DNA of 45,776 nt from Blastopirellula marina (GTDB taxonomy: Bacteria; Planctomycetota; Planctomycetia; Pirellulales; Thermoguttaceae), in NCBI GenBank assembly GCA_020721965.1, contig DYLS01000031.1, forward strand, positions 1-45,776. Direction: 5' to 3'. The position numbers and the translations under genes were made by a program. Shown one piece after another: positions 35,732-43,627 of the stretch (the first letter of the stretch is position 1; the number at the start of each line of letters is the position of its first letter). Below the pieces are notes generated by a model that saw only the letters and a list, made by a program, of their open reading frames with translations, was not told the DNA's origin and did not search any database.

Positions 35732-36736
35732 TCACGCTATGGAGTCGCAGAGATCGATCCAGAGAGGGGTTTTTCCGTCCCGGAACGGGAATCCGGCGGT
35801 TTTGTCCGTGATCCGATTGATCAGCGGTCGCTTCTCGTGCCAGCGACGCAGATTCTCGCAGAAAAGCCGGGTGATGTCGTCTGCGCGGCTGGCGCACTGC
35901 CCGCCGACATGCGGCGTGATGATGACGTTAGGGAGGTCCCAAAGAGGGTGGCCGGGGGGCAAAGGCTCCGGATCGGTCACGTCCATCACGGCGCCAGCGA
36001 TGGGGCCGTTACTCAAGGCCTCCAACAGGTCGTCCGTCACCACGATGGGGCCCCGCGCCACGTTGACGAACAGGGATCCCGGCTTCATGCGGGCAAACTG
36101 GGCCGCCCCAAAGGCGTGACGTGTCGAAGCGTTCAATGGCAAGGCAAGAATCACAAGGTCGGCCTGGAGTAGAAGTGCCGGCAATTCCGTGGGCGGCAGC
36201 AGTCGCTCCACATAGTCGGGTTGGTCGATGGGGAACAAATCGACGGCCCACAGCCGGGTCTTGAAAACGCGCAAAACCTGAGCCAAGCGGCGACCGACGC
36301 CCCCAAAGCCCACGATCAAGATCGTCGTGTGGTGCAGGTCTCGTGTGGGACGGCGAATGAACTCGTGCTTTTTCTGCTCCGCGAAAAAAACGGGAAGATT
36401 GCGGAGCCAGGCCGTGACCAGGGCCGTTGTGTGCTCCGCTACCTGATCCGCCAATACCCCCGAGGCACTCGTCACGACAATGTCCGAGGCGATCACAGAC
36501 GGCACCAGGCAGTGGTCCATGCCCGCGGCGGAGGACTGGATCCATCGCAGCCGCCCCTGCTCGACCACGGCATCCCAGTCCACGGGAACCTTGGCGTGGC
36601 CGCAGAAGATGTCGGCATTCCACAACTCTCGATCGATGCGCTCTTGCGGCACATCGACGATCTCTGCCCAAGGTGCAGCCTCCGCGATTCGGTGACGCTG
36701 CCGTTCCTCATTCGGAAAGCACAAAACGATACGCAT
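35732..36736 (-). CDS. D-isomer-specific 2-hydroxyacid dehydrogenase
   Basis: A 334-residue NAD(P)-dependent oxidoreductase of the D-2-hydroxyacid dehydrogenase family (glyoxylate/hydroxypyruvate reductase or phosphoglycerate dehydrogenase-like). The Rossmann motif is ILIVGFGGVGRRLAQVL at about 139-155. The catalytic Arg is in NVARGPIV, the Glu in DVTDPEPLP and the His in TPHVGG, so the triad is complete. It lacks the C-terminal ACT domain of serine-pathway SerA enzymes, so a reductase role is more likely. The ATG at 36736 has AAAGGG about eight bases upstream. Cytoplasmic, single gene, substrate undetermined. Confidence 0.9.
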   Translation of the reverse strand: MRIVLCFPNEERQRHRIAEAAPWAEIVDVPQERIDRELWNADIFCGHAKVPVDWDAVVEQGRLRWIQSSAAGMDHCLVPSVIASDIVVTSASGVLADQVAEHTTALVTAWLRNLPVFFAEQKKHEFIRRPTRDLHHTTILIVGFGGVGRRLAQVLRVFKTRLWAVDLFPIDQPDYVERLLPPTELPALLLQADLVILALPLNASTRHAFGAAQFARMKPGSLFVNVARGPIVVTDDLLEALSNGPIAGAVMDVTDPEPLPPGHPLWDLPNVIITPHVGGQCASRADDITRLFCENLRRWHEKRPLINRITDKTAGFPFRDGKTPLWIDLCDSIA

Positions 36737-36988
36737 CGATTGCCCTTTAGAAGGATGCGGACTGCGCCGTCGGAGAGCCGCTGGAGAGCCGTCGCAGAAT
36801 GGGCTACCCAGCGGCGCCTTCGAGAGGGGGAGACGCAAGCCGCCCACGGCTCAGCTACTGATACCGGCGGTGCTAGCGGTGTCAAGGGCCTGTTAACGGC
36901 CACCCGACCCTGATCCTACCATCAGACGAATCCGACGAAAAGGTCGGGTCGCGTCGGCAAGGGGGGATCGGGCTGGGTTTGCTTTATA

Positions 36989-37293
36989 GGTAACCATCCA
37001 CGGCTGAGCTATACCGGAAACCATTTGTGAAACAACGAGGGGTGTTCAGCGGTTCCCAAGGATTCTTCAGACGTTCCCAAGGATTGTTGAGACGTTCAGA
37101 ATGAAATGTCATTTCGACCGGCGCCAGTCCTGTCATTTCGACGAGCGCCAGCGAGGAGAAATCTTAATCCCTGTTGAAGAACTGTTCCGCTTCGCAAGAT
37201 TTCTCGCTTCGCTCGAAATGACAGGAGGGTGAGGACAGGAGGGCGAGGACAAAAGGGGGCCGTTTGGCAGCGACCAGGACCCCTGTGAAAGAC
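36989..37293 (-). repeat. Dispersed repeat F1, copy 3 (short form, inverted)
   Basis: Read on the minus strand it runs from CTTTCACAGGGGTCCTGGTC through CATTTCGAGCGAAGCGAG to CTCAGCCGTGGATGGTTACC. It lacks the 117-base module and has about one and a half 24-base units and three 21-base units (37035-37097). A 13-base doublet (GTCCTCGCCCTCCT, GTCCTCACCCTCCT) precedes the core. It lies between the dehydrogenase gene and the end of the large membrane protein gene. Bases 36737-36988 show nothing else. Confidence 0.87.
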
Positions 37294-37333
37294 GACCTTT
37301 TACAGACGGTTTCGCCCTACGTGCGATTGGCGA

Positions 37334-39691
37334 TTACGTGCGATCGGAGATATTGGGCAGGCCCGCCGGTCCTTCCAGCCTCGCCTTCCACAGTTGAATG
37401 GCCCGCTGGCGCTCCACGGGCACAGCGCTCGGTTCATAATTGAGCGTGACGCCCGTTATGCGGCGAAGGTTCCAGAATGCGAGGACGCGGATGGCCAGCT
37501 CATCACGTCCCAAAAGGTCGATCAATTCGCTGGCCTGCTGCCGATTCAAGGTGGTTCCGTACTTCCAGAGCAGGGCGTACAAGAGGGGACCGCGATTGCC
37601 GAACTCCATCTCCGCAGAAGCGCGAACCGCGGCGGCGGATTGCGGGGATTGAGACACGATAGCAAGCAGCTCCTCGATGGCCGGCATCCAACGCGCTTTG
37701 GCTGCCGGATCGTTCAACGTTTGCCACAGCGGCACAGGGTGTCGCAAGTGGGCGAGGCTACGTTGCGCCAACCAAGCGACCTCCTTGCGCCGATGCCGCG
37801 ACAATTCCTCCAACACCAGCAGCGGCGATTTGGCATTACCGGACAAAGCATCCAAGATCAACCCGATGGCGTTTTCTTCCAAGAGGCGCTCCGCGGAGAT
37901 TGGCGGGTTCAACCACGCCACAGGCTCGGCAAGGGGAACGGTGCGCAGCTCCCGTTCCGACAAGCAAACCTGGACTTGCGGAAGCAGCGTCATGGGCCTG
38001 GCGTGTTCCGAGTCGGCCCAAACGGCTTCGCCGGCAAGGACGTACAGATTCACAATCCAGGGTAGCGATTGCGTTTCGGGATCTTCGGGAATGGAACCCT
38101 CGCGACGTACGTCCAAGGCTACGGAGGCGCTGTCTCGCAACTGTAGCAACCCAGCCTGTTTGCCCAAGTCTAACCGCAAGGTGGGTGGCCCTGGCGAGTC
38201 ACCGGCGCTAGCGGCATCTGCGCTGAGGGTCATCCTCCCGTAGCTTACCGCCAATCCTGTGGAACCGGCGGCGTCTGTGGACAAGATGTCGAAGAACAAG
38301 GGACCGATACCAATCATCTCCACGCCTCCGAGGAGGACTCGGGCGCGAAAACCGGGCGGGACGAAATATTGCTCGTAACTGCTCAACTTCTCCCCCTCAC
38401 CCACGATCTGGAAGTCGCCCGAACGCCCCGTCAAACGGAAAAGCAATTGCGGCAAGCCACCGTCTGGAGCAAACGCGCCAACCTCCTCCGGGGGGAGCGG
38501 TGCGGCATTACCGTCGGGGAGAACGGCTGGAGGGGCGGATGGCGCCTGGGGCGCAGCCGGTTGTTGAAGCACCGGCGAAGCGTCGCTCGGTTGTGTGGGT
38601 GGTAAAGGGTTCATGCCGACGGGTGGACCGGGCGACTGTTCCTGAGATGGACCGACGATTGGGGGAGACGCTGCGGCTTCGTCGCTGCCGGGTGATCCAG
38701 GTTCACTGCCTTCCGTGAGTTGTCCATCTTCCGGCGGGTTCGGTACCGCACTCCCGATCGACTGCGGATGGGCCTCTTGCTCCGGCGCGCCGTTTGGCGC
38801 CGTCGCGGCCATTTTCGTCTCGTCGTCTTGACCGACCGCTTGTGGCGCGTCGGAACCGCCCTCAGGTGCCTTCTCGGCCGTCGGCAAGGACGTGGCGTGT
38901 TGCCCCGTTCCGCCCGTTTCCAGCCGCTCCGACGTGCCGGCAGTGCCGCGCGCATTGCCCTCACCCGACCGGGGGGCCTGGGTTGCAGCGTCTGCCGCCG
39001 CGGGGGCATCGGATGATGTCTTGGCGATTTGCTCGTTACCGCCAAAGATCGGGCTGCCGGAGAAATACGTGCGGTAGATCCACGCGCCAGCCAATAGCAG
39101 AATGCCGACTACGGCCACAGTCATCATCGCGGGGAAGAGCCACCTCAACCGCGCGGCCTCTGGGGTCTCGACGGCGCGCGATTCGGCCGATGAGGGACCG
39201 TGCTCCGGGGAATGTGGAGCATGCTCATCGGTGGTGGCAGTCGCCTCCGACGCTAAATCCTCTTGGAAGAGGGATCGCACGATGTCTTTTTCCGAGGGTT
39301 GCTTTGCCGTTCCCGCCAATCGGTACATCGCCTCTCGTGTGCTGGACGCCACCTCGGCCGGTTCCCCGAGTACGATGGACAAGATTTGATGGCACGCGGC
39401 CACCTCAGCCAGTTGCGTGTCGTTCTCCATGCACGCCTTCTCGAATTCCGCCACGTGATCTGCGGACAGCGTGTTGTCGAGATACTCCGCCGCCGTATTG
39501 GGGTCCAGTAGCGGGTTGTCATCGAGAACCGCGGGCGCCCCGATGCGGAGTCGCCGGATGACCTCCTGAATCCGCCGGGCCAGCGTCTTAGCGACCTCGC
39601 TGTCTTCAATCTTGCGACCGATGTCCGCGGTATCCTCGGGCTCGAGAATGTCGTCCAGATAGGCAAGCATGGTCCTCAAGGTCAGTCGCAT
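37334..39691 (-). CDS. Large single-pass membrane protein with anti-sigma-like N-terminus
   Basis: A 785-residue protein that I do not recognise beyond its layout. Two related helical motifs at the N-terminus (YLDDILEPEDTADIGRKIED at 11-30 and YLDNTLSADHVAEFEKACME at 70-89) resemble the YLDGxL-type start of anti-sigma factors, but without a clear zinc HC2 set. One membrane helix spans about 184-207. A low-complexity Pro/Gln/Ala/Ser linker covers about 225-405. A globular C-terminal part of about 380 residues follows, with HEAT-like helices near the end. Topology is probably N-in, C-out, suiting a sensor or anti-sigma role, but no sigma factor gene is adjacent. The ATG at 39691 has AAGGGA eight bases upstream. 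Function unknown. Confidence 0.8.
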   Translation of the reverse strand: MRLTLRTMLAYLDDILEPEDTADIGRKIEDSEVAKTLARRIQEVIRRLRIGAPAVLDDNPLLDPNTAAEYLDNTLSADHVAEFEKACMENDTQLAEVAACHQILSIVLGEPAEVASSTREAMYRLAGTAKQPSEKDIVRSLFQEDLASEATATTDEHAPHSPEHGPSSAESRAVETPEAARLRWLFPAMMTVAVVGILLLAGAWIYRTYFSGSPIFGGNEQIAKTSSDAPAAADAATQAPRSGEGNARGTAGTSERLETGGTGQHATSLPTAEKAPEGGSDAPQAVGQDDETKMAATAPNGAPEQEAHPQSIGSAVPNPPEDGQLTEGSEPGSPGSDEAAASPPIVGPSQEQSPGPPVGMNPLPPTQPSDASPVLQQPAAPQAPSAPPAVLPDGNAAPLPPEEVGAFAPDGGLPQLLFRLTGRSGDFQIVGEGEKLSSYEQYFVPPGFRARVLLGGVEMIGIGPLFFDILSTDAAGSTGLAVSYGRMTLSADAASAGDSPGPPTLRLDLGKQAGLLQLRDSASVALDVRREGSIPEDPETQSLPWIVNLYVLAGEAVWADSEHARPMTLLPQVQVCLSERELRTVPLAEPVAWLNPPISAERLLEENAIGLILDALSGNAKSPLLVLEELSRHRRKEVAWLAQRSLAHLRHPVPLWQTLNDPAAKARWMPAIEELLAIVSQSPQSAAAVRASAEMEFGNRGPLLYALLWKYGTTLNRQQASELIDLLGRDELAIRVLAFWNLRRITGVTLNYEPSAVPVERQRAIQLWKARLEGPAGLPNISDRT

Positions 39692-39809
39692 GAGTGAATC
39701 CCTTATCGCAAAGTTACCCGTCTGATAGGTGGCATTAACGCACTCGGTCGATTGGGTAGTTGCTCCGATCCTTCCCGCCTATTTGATGCCTGCCCATCTG
39801 AATTAGTGC

Positions 39810-39998
39810 GTGGGGCGTCATGAAACCGTACAGGAAAATGTCAGTTTCTGGAACAGAAACCTTGTAACGCTGGAAAGATGGGCTTTACAGGCGATGCAAA
39901 ATGCGAGGAAATGGGCGTTCTTTGATGAGAGAGCGGCTATAGGTGTTACCAAAGATGAGAAGATGAAATGGCTAGGTTATGCAGATAAGCCGGTGTGA
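39810..39998 (+). CDS. Doubtful small ORF, lower GC than neighbours
   Basis: A 62-codon frame starting at GTG whose product contains WNRNLVTLERWALQAMQNAR and ends GYADKPV. I recognise no family. The segment is noticeably less GC-rich than the genes around it. It has no clear ribosome binding site, so it may be only a fragment or non-coding. The perfect hairpin at 39844-39860 lies inside it. Confidence 0.15.
   Translation: MGRHETVQENVSFWNRNLVTLERWALQAMQNARKWAFFDERAAIGVTKDEKMKWLGYADKPV
39844..39860. promoter_or_regulatory. Perfect dyad, possible operator
   Basis: GTTTCTG and CAGAAAC flank GAA, a 17-base near-palindrome in the 524-base gap between the divergent large membrane protein and topoisomerase-like genes, about 150 bases upstream of the membrane protein start. 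It could be a regulator site or an RNA hairpin. The rest of this gap holds the doubtful small frame and the 22-base repeats. Confidence 0.3.
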
Positions 39999-40091
39999 CT
40001 CTGTTGCTTGTGCCGAACCGCCCGATCGGAGAGTTGCCTCGCCAGCAGCGGGATGAGAGTACGGCTTGTACCTGGGGGCGGACCTGCCCTA

Positions 40092-40157
40092 AACTCGATG
40101 GATTGCCCCGCGCGGCTCGATGGGACGTCCCACGCAACTCGATGGGGTGTCCCACGC
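40092..40157. repeat. Three-unit 22-bp tandem array upstream of the topoisomerase-like gene
   Basis: Units of exactly 22 bases start at 40092, 40114 and 40136 (AACTCGATGGATTGCCCCGC, GGCTCGATGGGACGTCCCAC, AACTCGATGGGGTGTCCCAC as their first 20 bases). The array ends 58 bases before the ATG at 40216. Each of the last two units also contains a small GGGACGTCCC- or GGGTGTCCC-type dyad. Confidence 0.8.
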
Positions 40158-40215
40158 GATCTACCGTGGCGGGGGAGTGCGGGAAAGCTGGACGCTCCTC
40201 TTGAGATCGATCGAG

Positions 40216-41370
40216 ATGCCCAGGAAAAAGACTGCGGAAACCGAAACTGATGCGGCAGCGGCTGCGGTGACGCTGGACGAACGCGATCAGCGGACCTTGG
40301 AACGAATCACAGGCTTGGCCGATCATGTGATCACGGTCGCGCGGGCGGGCAAGGACCCGTACCTCGACATCCCGTCCCGAACTCTATCTAACGTGCATTA
40401 CAACCGCAGCAAACGGTTCATCGAAATGGGCAAGGCCCGCAATCGCCGCCACTTGTTCAATTTGGCTCAGGCCAAGAGCTACATGCAGACCATGCTCGTG
40501 GCGAGTGGTTGCAAGCGACTGATCGAGCAGGGCAAAACGACCAGCATTCGTGGAATGTTCTACCTTCTCAAGCACACCATCGAGGGGACGCGAGAGGAGA
40601 CCTTTGCGACGCAGGAGGAGTGCGACCCGATCATCGAGGACGTGGAGGTCACGCTCAACGCCCTTCGTGAAGAGCTGCATGTTTACGCCAGCAATCGTGG
40701 GGCAATGGTCGGCGAAATCACCCTGCGCGACAGCGGCGACGAAATCGACTGTACGCGCATGGGATCCGGCGGCTACTCCATCCCGTCCATCGTGGAACCC
40801 AACGTGATCCAGTTCGTGAAGTGCAATGCCCAATTCATTCTGCACGTTGAAAAGGATACCGTCTGGCGTCGTTTCAACGAGGACAAGTTTTGGCGGAAGC
40901 ACAAGTGCATCCTCACGCATGGGATGGGCCAACCTCCCCGCGGAGTACGCCGCCTCTTGCATCGCATGCACCAAGAGCTGGGATTGCCTGTCTACTGCCT
41001 CTTGGATAACGATCCCTGGGGGTATTACATTTATAGCGTGATCAAGCAAGGCTCGATCAATTTGGCCTACGAATCGCAGCGGATGGCGATCCCCGATGCC
41101 AGGTTCTTGGGGCTCCGCTCCGTCGATTACGAACGTTGCGGCCTGTCCGACAGCGTGATCATCAATTTGACCGATACGGACCGCAAACGGGCCAAGCAGA
41201 TCATGGAATATCCCTGGTTCGCCCAAAAAAAGGCATGGCAAAAAGAGATCCAGAAGCTGCTGGATAACGGATTCAAGCTGGAGGTGGAGGCCTTGATCTC
41301 CAAGGACATCAGCTATGTGACGGAAGTTTATGCCCCGCAGCGCCTCCGCGATCGCGATTGGCTGGATTGA
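40216..41370 (+). CDS. DNA topoisomerase VI subunit A/Spo11-like protein
   Basis: A 384-residue member of the Spo11/Top6A family, enzymes that cut both DNA strands through a tyrosine and a Toprim metal site. The probable catalytic Tyr is Tyr116 in TSIRGMFYLLKHT within the winged-helix domain. The Toprim residues are Glu212 (ILHVEKDTVWRRF) and Asp264/Asp266 (LLDNDPWGYYIY). The GSGGYSIPSIVEP region between them is also typical. The archaeal enzyme works as a heterotetramer with the GHKL ATPase subunit B, but no subunit B gene is in the window. The ATG at 40216 was chosen because homology starts soon after; the longer frame only translates the 22-base repeats. Ribosome binding site is weak (GAGATCGATCGAG). 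Convergent with cutA, 22 bases apart. Confidence 0.85.
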   Translation: MPRKKTAETETDAAAAAVTLDERDQRTLERITGLADHVITVARAGKDPYLDIPSRTLSNVHYNRSKRFIEMGKARNRRHLFNLAQAKSYMQTMLVASGCKRLIEQGKTTSIRGMFYLLKHTIEGTREETFATQEECDPIIEDVEVTLNALREELHVYASNRGAMVGEITLRDSGDEIDCTRMGSGGYSIPSIVEPNVIQFVKCNAQFILHVEKDTVWRRFNEDKFWRKHKCILTHGMGQPPRGVRRLLHRMHQELGLPVYCLLDNDPWGYYIYSVIKQGSINLAYESQRMAIPDARFLGLRSVDYERCGLSDSVIINLTDTDRKRAKQIMEYPWFAQKKAWQKEIQKLLDNGFKLEVEALISKDISYVTEVYAPQRLRDRDWLD

Positions 41371-41392
41371 CCGCGGCGTGGGACGCGGCGTA

Positions 41393-41752
41393 TCACGGAG
41401 AGGGTGTGCCCCGGTTCAAATCATCGCCCCGGGAGAGGGATTCGGCGAGCCACCGCAGATACGGTGGGTGGCCTTCGGAAATGGGGACGCCGAGGATCTC
41501 CGGCACATCGTAGGGATGCAAAGCGGCGACTCGATCGCGGAGGGTGGGCCAGGTTGCAGCATCGGTCTTCATCAGGAGCAGCCATTCCTCGCCGCTCTCG
41601 ACCTGCCCTTGCCAGCGGTAAACGCTGAGGATGGGACCGACCAGTTGCACGCAGCCCGCCAATTGTTCTCGGACGAGCTGGGAAGCGATGCTGGTGCCCA
41701 ATTCACGGCTGGGCACGGTTACGAAGACCTGAAGAAATTGGGGTTCGGACAT
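41393..41752 (-). CDS. cutA: CutA1-like divalent-ion tolerance protein
   Basis: A 119-residue protein of the CutA1 family, small ferredoxin-like-fold trimers named for copper tolerance but of uncertain role. Family landmarks: LQVFVTVPSRELGTSIASQL, LAGCVQLVGPILSVYRWQG, EEWLLLMKT and HPYDVPEILGVPISEGHPPYLRWL. GGGAGGG precedes the ATG at six bases. Cytoplasmic. It is 164 bases downstream of a small hypothetical gene and may share a transcript with it and prfB. Confidence 0.93.
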   Translation of the reverse strand: MSEPQFLQVFVTVPSRELGTSIASQLVREQLAGCVQLVGPILSVYRWQGQVESGEEWLLLMKTDAATWPTLRDRVAALHPYDVPEILGVPISEGHPPYLRWLAESLSRGDDLNRGTPSP

Positions 41753-41916
41753 GGATGCCCTCCCAATGAAATGGATTCCGTAAGGATCAGGTGGACACGG
41801 GCCGCGCCGCCAATCCGCCCCATCCCACGGCTGGCGGGGGAAGATCGACGCTTACCGGAAGCATTTGCCAGAGTGCCGGGGGGATGCCTTGGAATGCCTC
41901 CGCGATCCTTGGGAAA

Positions 41917-42372
41917 TCACGTATCACCGGACGCTGCCTCGGGCCTTTTCTCGGTCGCCTCTCTGGCTGAGGCCTCGTTGGCTGTTGGGGTGGGGGAATT
42001 GCCGTCTTGGCCCTTTTCCTTGGACTGGCGAGCGATTTCGAGTGCCGAGGGCAGATAGGCTTCGCCCTTCGCCGGGGCGGGGTTAGCGGACACCTTGCCC
42101 GGTGCGCTGGCTGACTTCTCTCCAGCAGCCGCAGCCGGGGCAGCCGCCTTCGGGGCCTCAACGATCTTCAAGTAATCGAGGTCGAGATCGTACCAGGTTC
42201 GATCCACCCCCTCGAATTGAACTATCGCTCGACCACTGCAATTGATGGTCAGCACACGCCCCACTTTACCTCGGAAACGTGCCAACTCGGGCCGATCGCT
42301 CTCCACGATCACGTAGCGATCGGAGTACTCCAGCCTGAGATCGGTGATCCGTTCGTGATCCATGCGTGGCAT
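41917..42372 (-). CDS. Small hypothetical protein with low-complexity tail
   Basis: A 151-residue protein I cannot assign. Residues 1-72 form a compact beta-rich domain (RYVIVESDRPELARFRGKVG, RVLTINCSGRAIVQFEG, TWYDLDLDYLKIVE) that looks like a small SH3/KOW-type barrel. From about residue 75 the sequence is Ala/Pro/Lys/Glu-rich and probably disordered. It follows prfB by 102 bases on the same strand and may be co-expressed. An ATG at 42363 is an alternative start. The good codon pattern and domain-tail layout argue that it is real. Confidence 0.6.
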   Translation of the reverse strand: MPRMDHERITDLRLEYSDRYVIVESDRPELARFRGKVGRVLTINCSGRAIVQFEGVDRTWYDLDLDYLKIVEAPKAAAPAAAAGEKSASAPGKVSANPAPAKGEAYLPSALEIARQSKEKGQDGNSPTPTANEASAREATEKRPEAASGDT

Positions 42373-42474
42373 ATCCCCGGCGAGGGCTCCCGGCGGCGCG
42401 GACCTAAGATTCTGATGCTTTACGCCATCCTCGTTGCCGCGATCTGGCCCACCGCGGCAACTGAGAGCGATCGA

Positions 42475-43606
42475 TCATTCCTTACTGGCAGCCTTGGCCT
42501 TGGCAGCGGCCTCCTCCGCGACGCGCCAACGTAGATAGGCGTCCAGAAAACCTTGGATATCCCCATCCATCACGGCCTGAAAGTTGTTCATTGTGTATCC
42601 GGTGCGGGCATCCTTGATTCGCTGATCGGGGTGCTGAAAATAGCTGCGAATCTGGGAACCGAATCCGGTCTTGGGCATCGATTCATACTTGGCGGCCAGG
42701 GCCTCCTCACGCTTCATCTCCTCCAACCGCGCCAACTGTGCCCGAAGCATCTTCATCGCCAAAGCTCGGTTCTGATGCTGGCTCCGCTCGTTTTGGCATT
42801 TGATCATGATTCCCGTGGGGATGTGCAAGATGCGGATAGCGCTGGAAGTCTTATTGACGTGCTGGCCACCGGGACCGCTAGCACGGATAGCCCGCTCCTC
42901 GATGTCTTCATCGCGGATGACAATGTCCGTATCATTTGCGATTTCGGGTGTCACGTCCACGGCCGCGAAACTGGTCTGGCGTTTGCCCTCCGCGTTGAAC
43001 GGGCTGATGCGGACCAAGCGATGGATTCCCGTCTCGCCTTTCAAATAACCGTAAGCCATCGGGCCACGAATGGCGATGGTGGCCGAGTTGATACCCGCGA
43101 TTTCCCCGTCCTGACGATCCAACAGTTCCGCTTCGTAGCCGTAGTTCTCTGCCCACAGGGAGTACATTCGCAACAGCATGTCCGCCCAGTCGTGGGCATC
43201 GGTGCCGCCGTCGCGGGCATTGATCGTCAGCAAGGCGTTGCAAGCATCGTGCTCACCGTTCAGCAGCGACTTGATCTCCAAGTCCGCGACCGCCCCTTCC
43301 AACGCCCCCAGCGCCGCGGGAACCTCTTCCCCGAAAGCCGGGTCTTCCTCTGCCAATTGAATCATCGCATCGATGTCGTCCAATTGACGAAAAGCCTCAT
43401 CCATCGGCTTCAAAATCGCACGAATTGCCTTTAATTCTCCCAAGATTTCAGCCGACTTTTCCTGATCGTCCCAAAAGGTTGGGCCGCACATGATGGACTC
43501 GATCTCGACCTCGCGGGCTTTCTTGCCTGCGTAGTCAAAGAGAGTCTCGCAATTGAGTCAGCCGCTCGCGAATCGTCTGTGCACGGTTCAGTATTTCGCT
43601 TTCCAT
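42475..43606 (-). CDS. prfB: Peptide chain release factor 2, with programmed +1 frameshift
   Basis: RF2 releases finished proteins at UGA and UAA codons on the ribosome. The gene is in two frames. From ATG 43606 (GGAGAAA eight bases upstream) 23 codons read MESEILNRAQTIRERLTQLR-DSL, then an in-frame TGA. A +1 slip at CTT-TGA-C continues as DYAGKKAREVEIESI and 338 more residues, about 376 in all. The main part has the stop-codon recognition SPF (VRISPFNAEG) and the catalytic GGQ (ASGPGGQHVNKTSSAIR), with normal domain order. The autoregulation is classical: when RF2 is scarce, ribosomes pause at UGA and slip. The gene is preceded directly by F2 copy D. A caller that ignores the slip would annotate only 42475-43491. 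Confidence 0.95.
43534..43540 (-). promoter_or_regulatory. Programmed +1 frameshift site CTTTGAC of prfB
   Basis: On the minus strand the Leu codon CTT is followed by TGA and C, identical to the slip heptamer of other bacterial prfB genes. Slipping one base restores the frame at GAC (Asp) TAC. The usual internal Shine-Dalgarno a few bases upstream (AGGGGG in E. coli) is weak here; only GCGAGA is seen. Confidence 0.93.
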
Positions 43607-43627
43607 CGTTATTTCTCCATAATTGCC

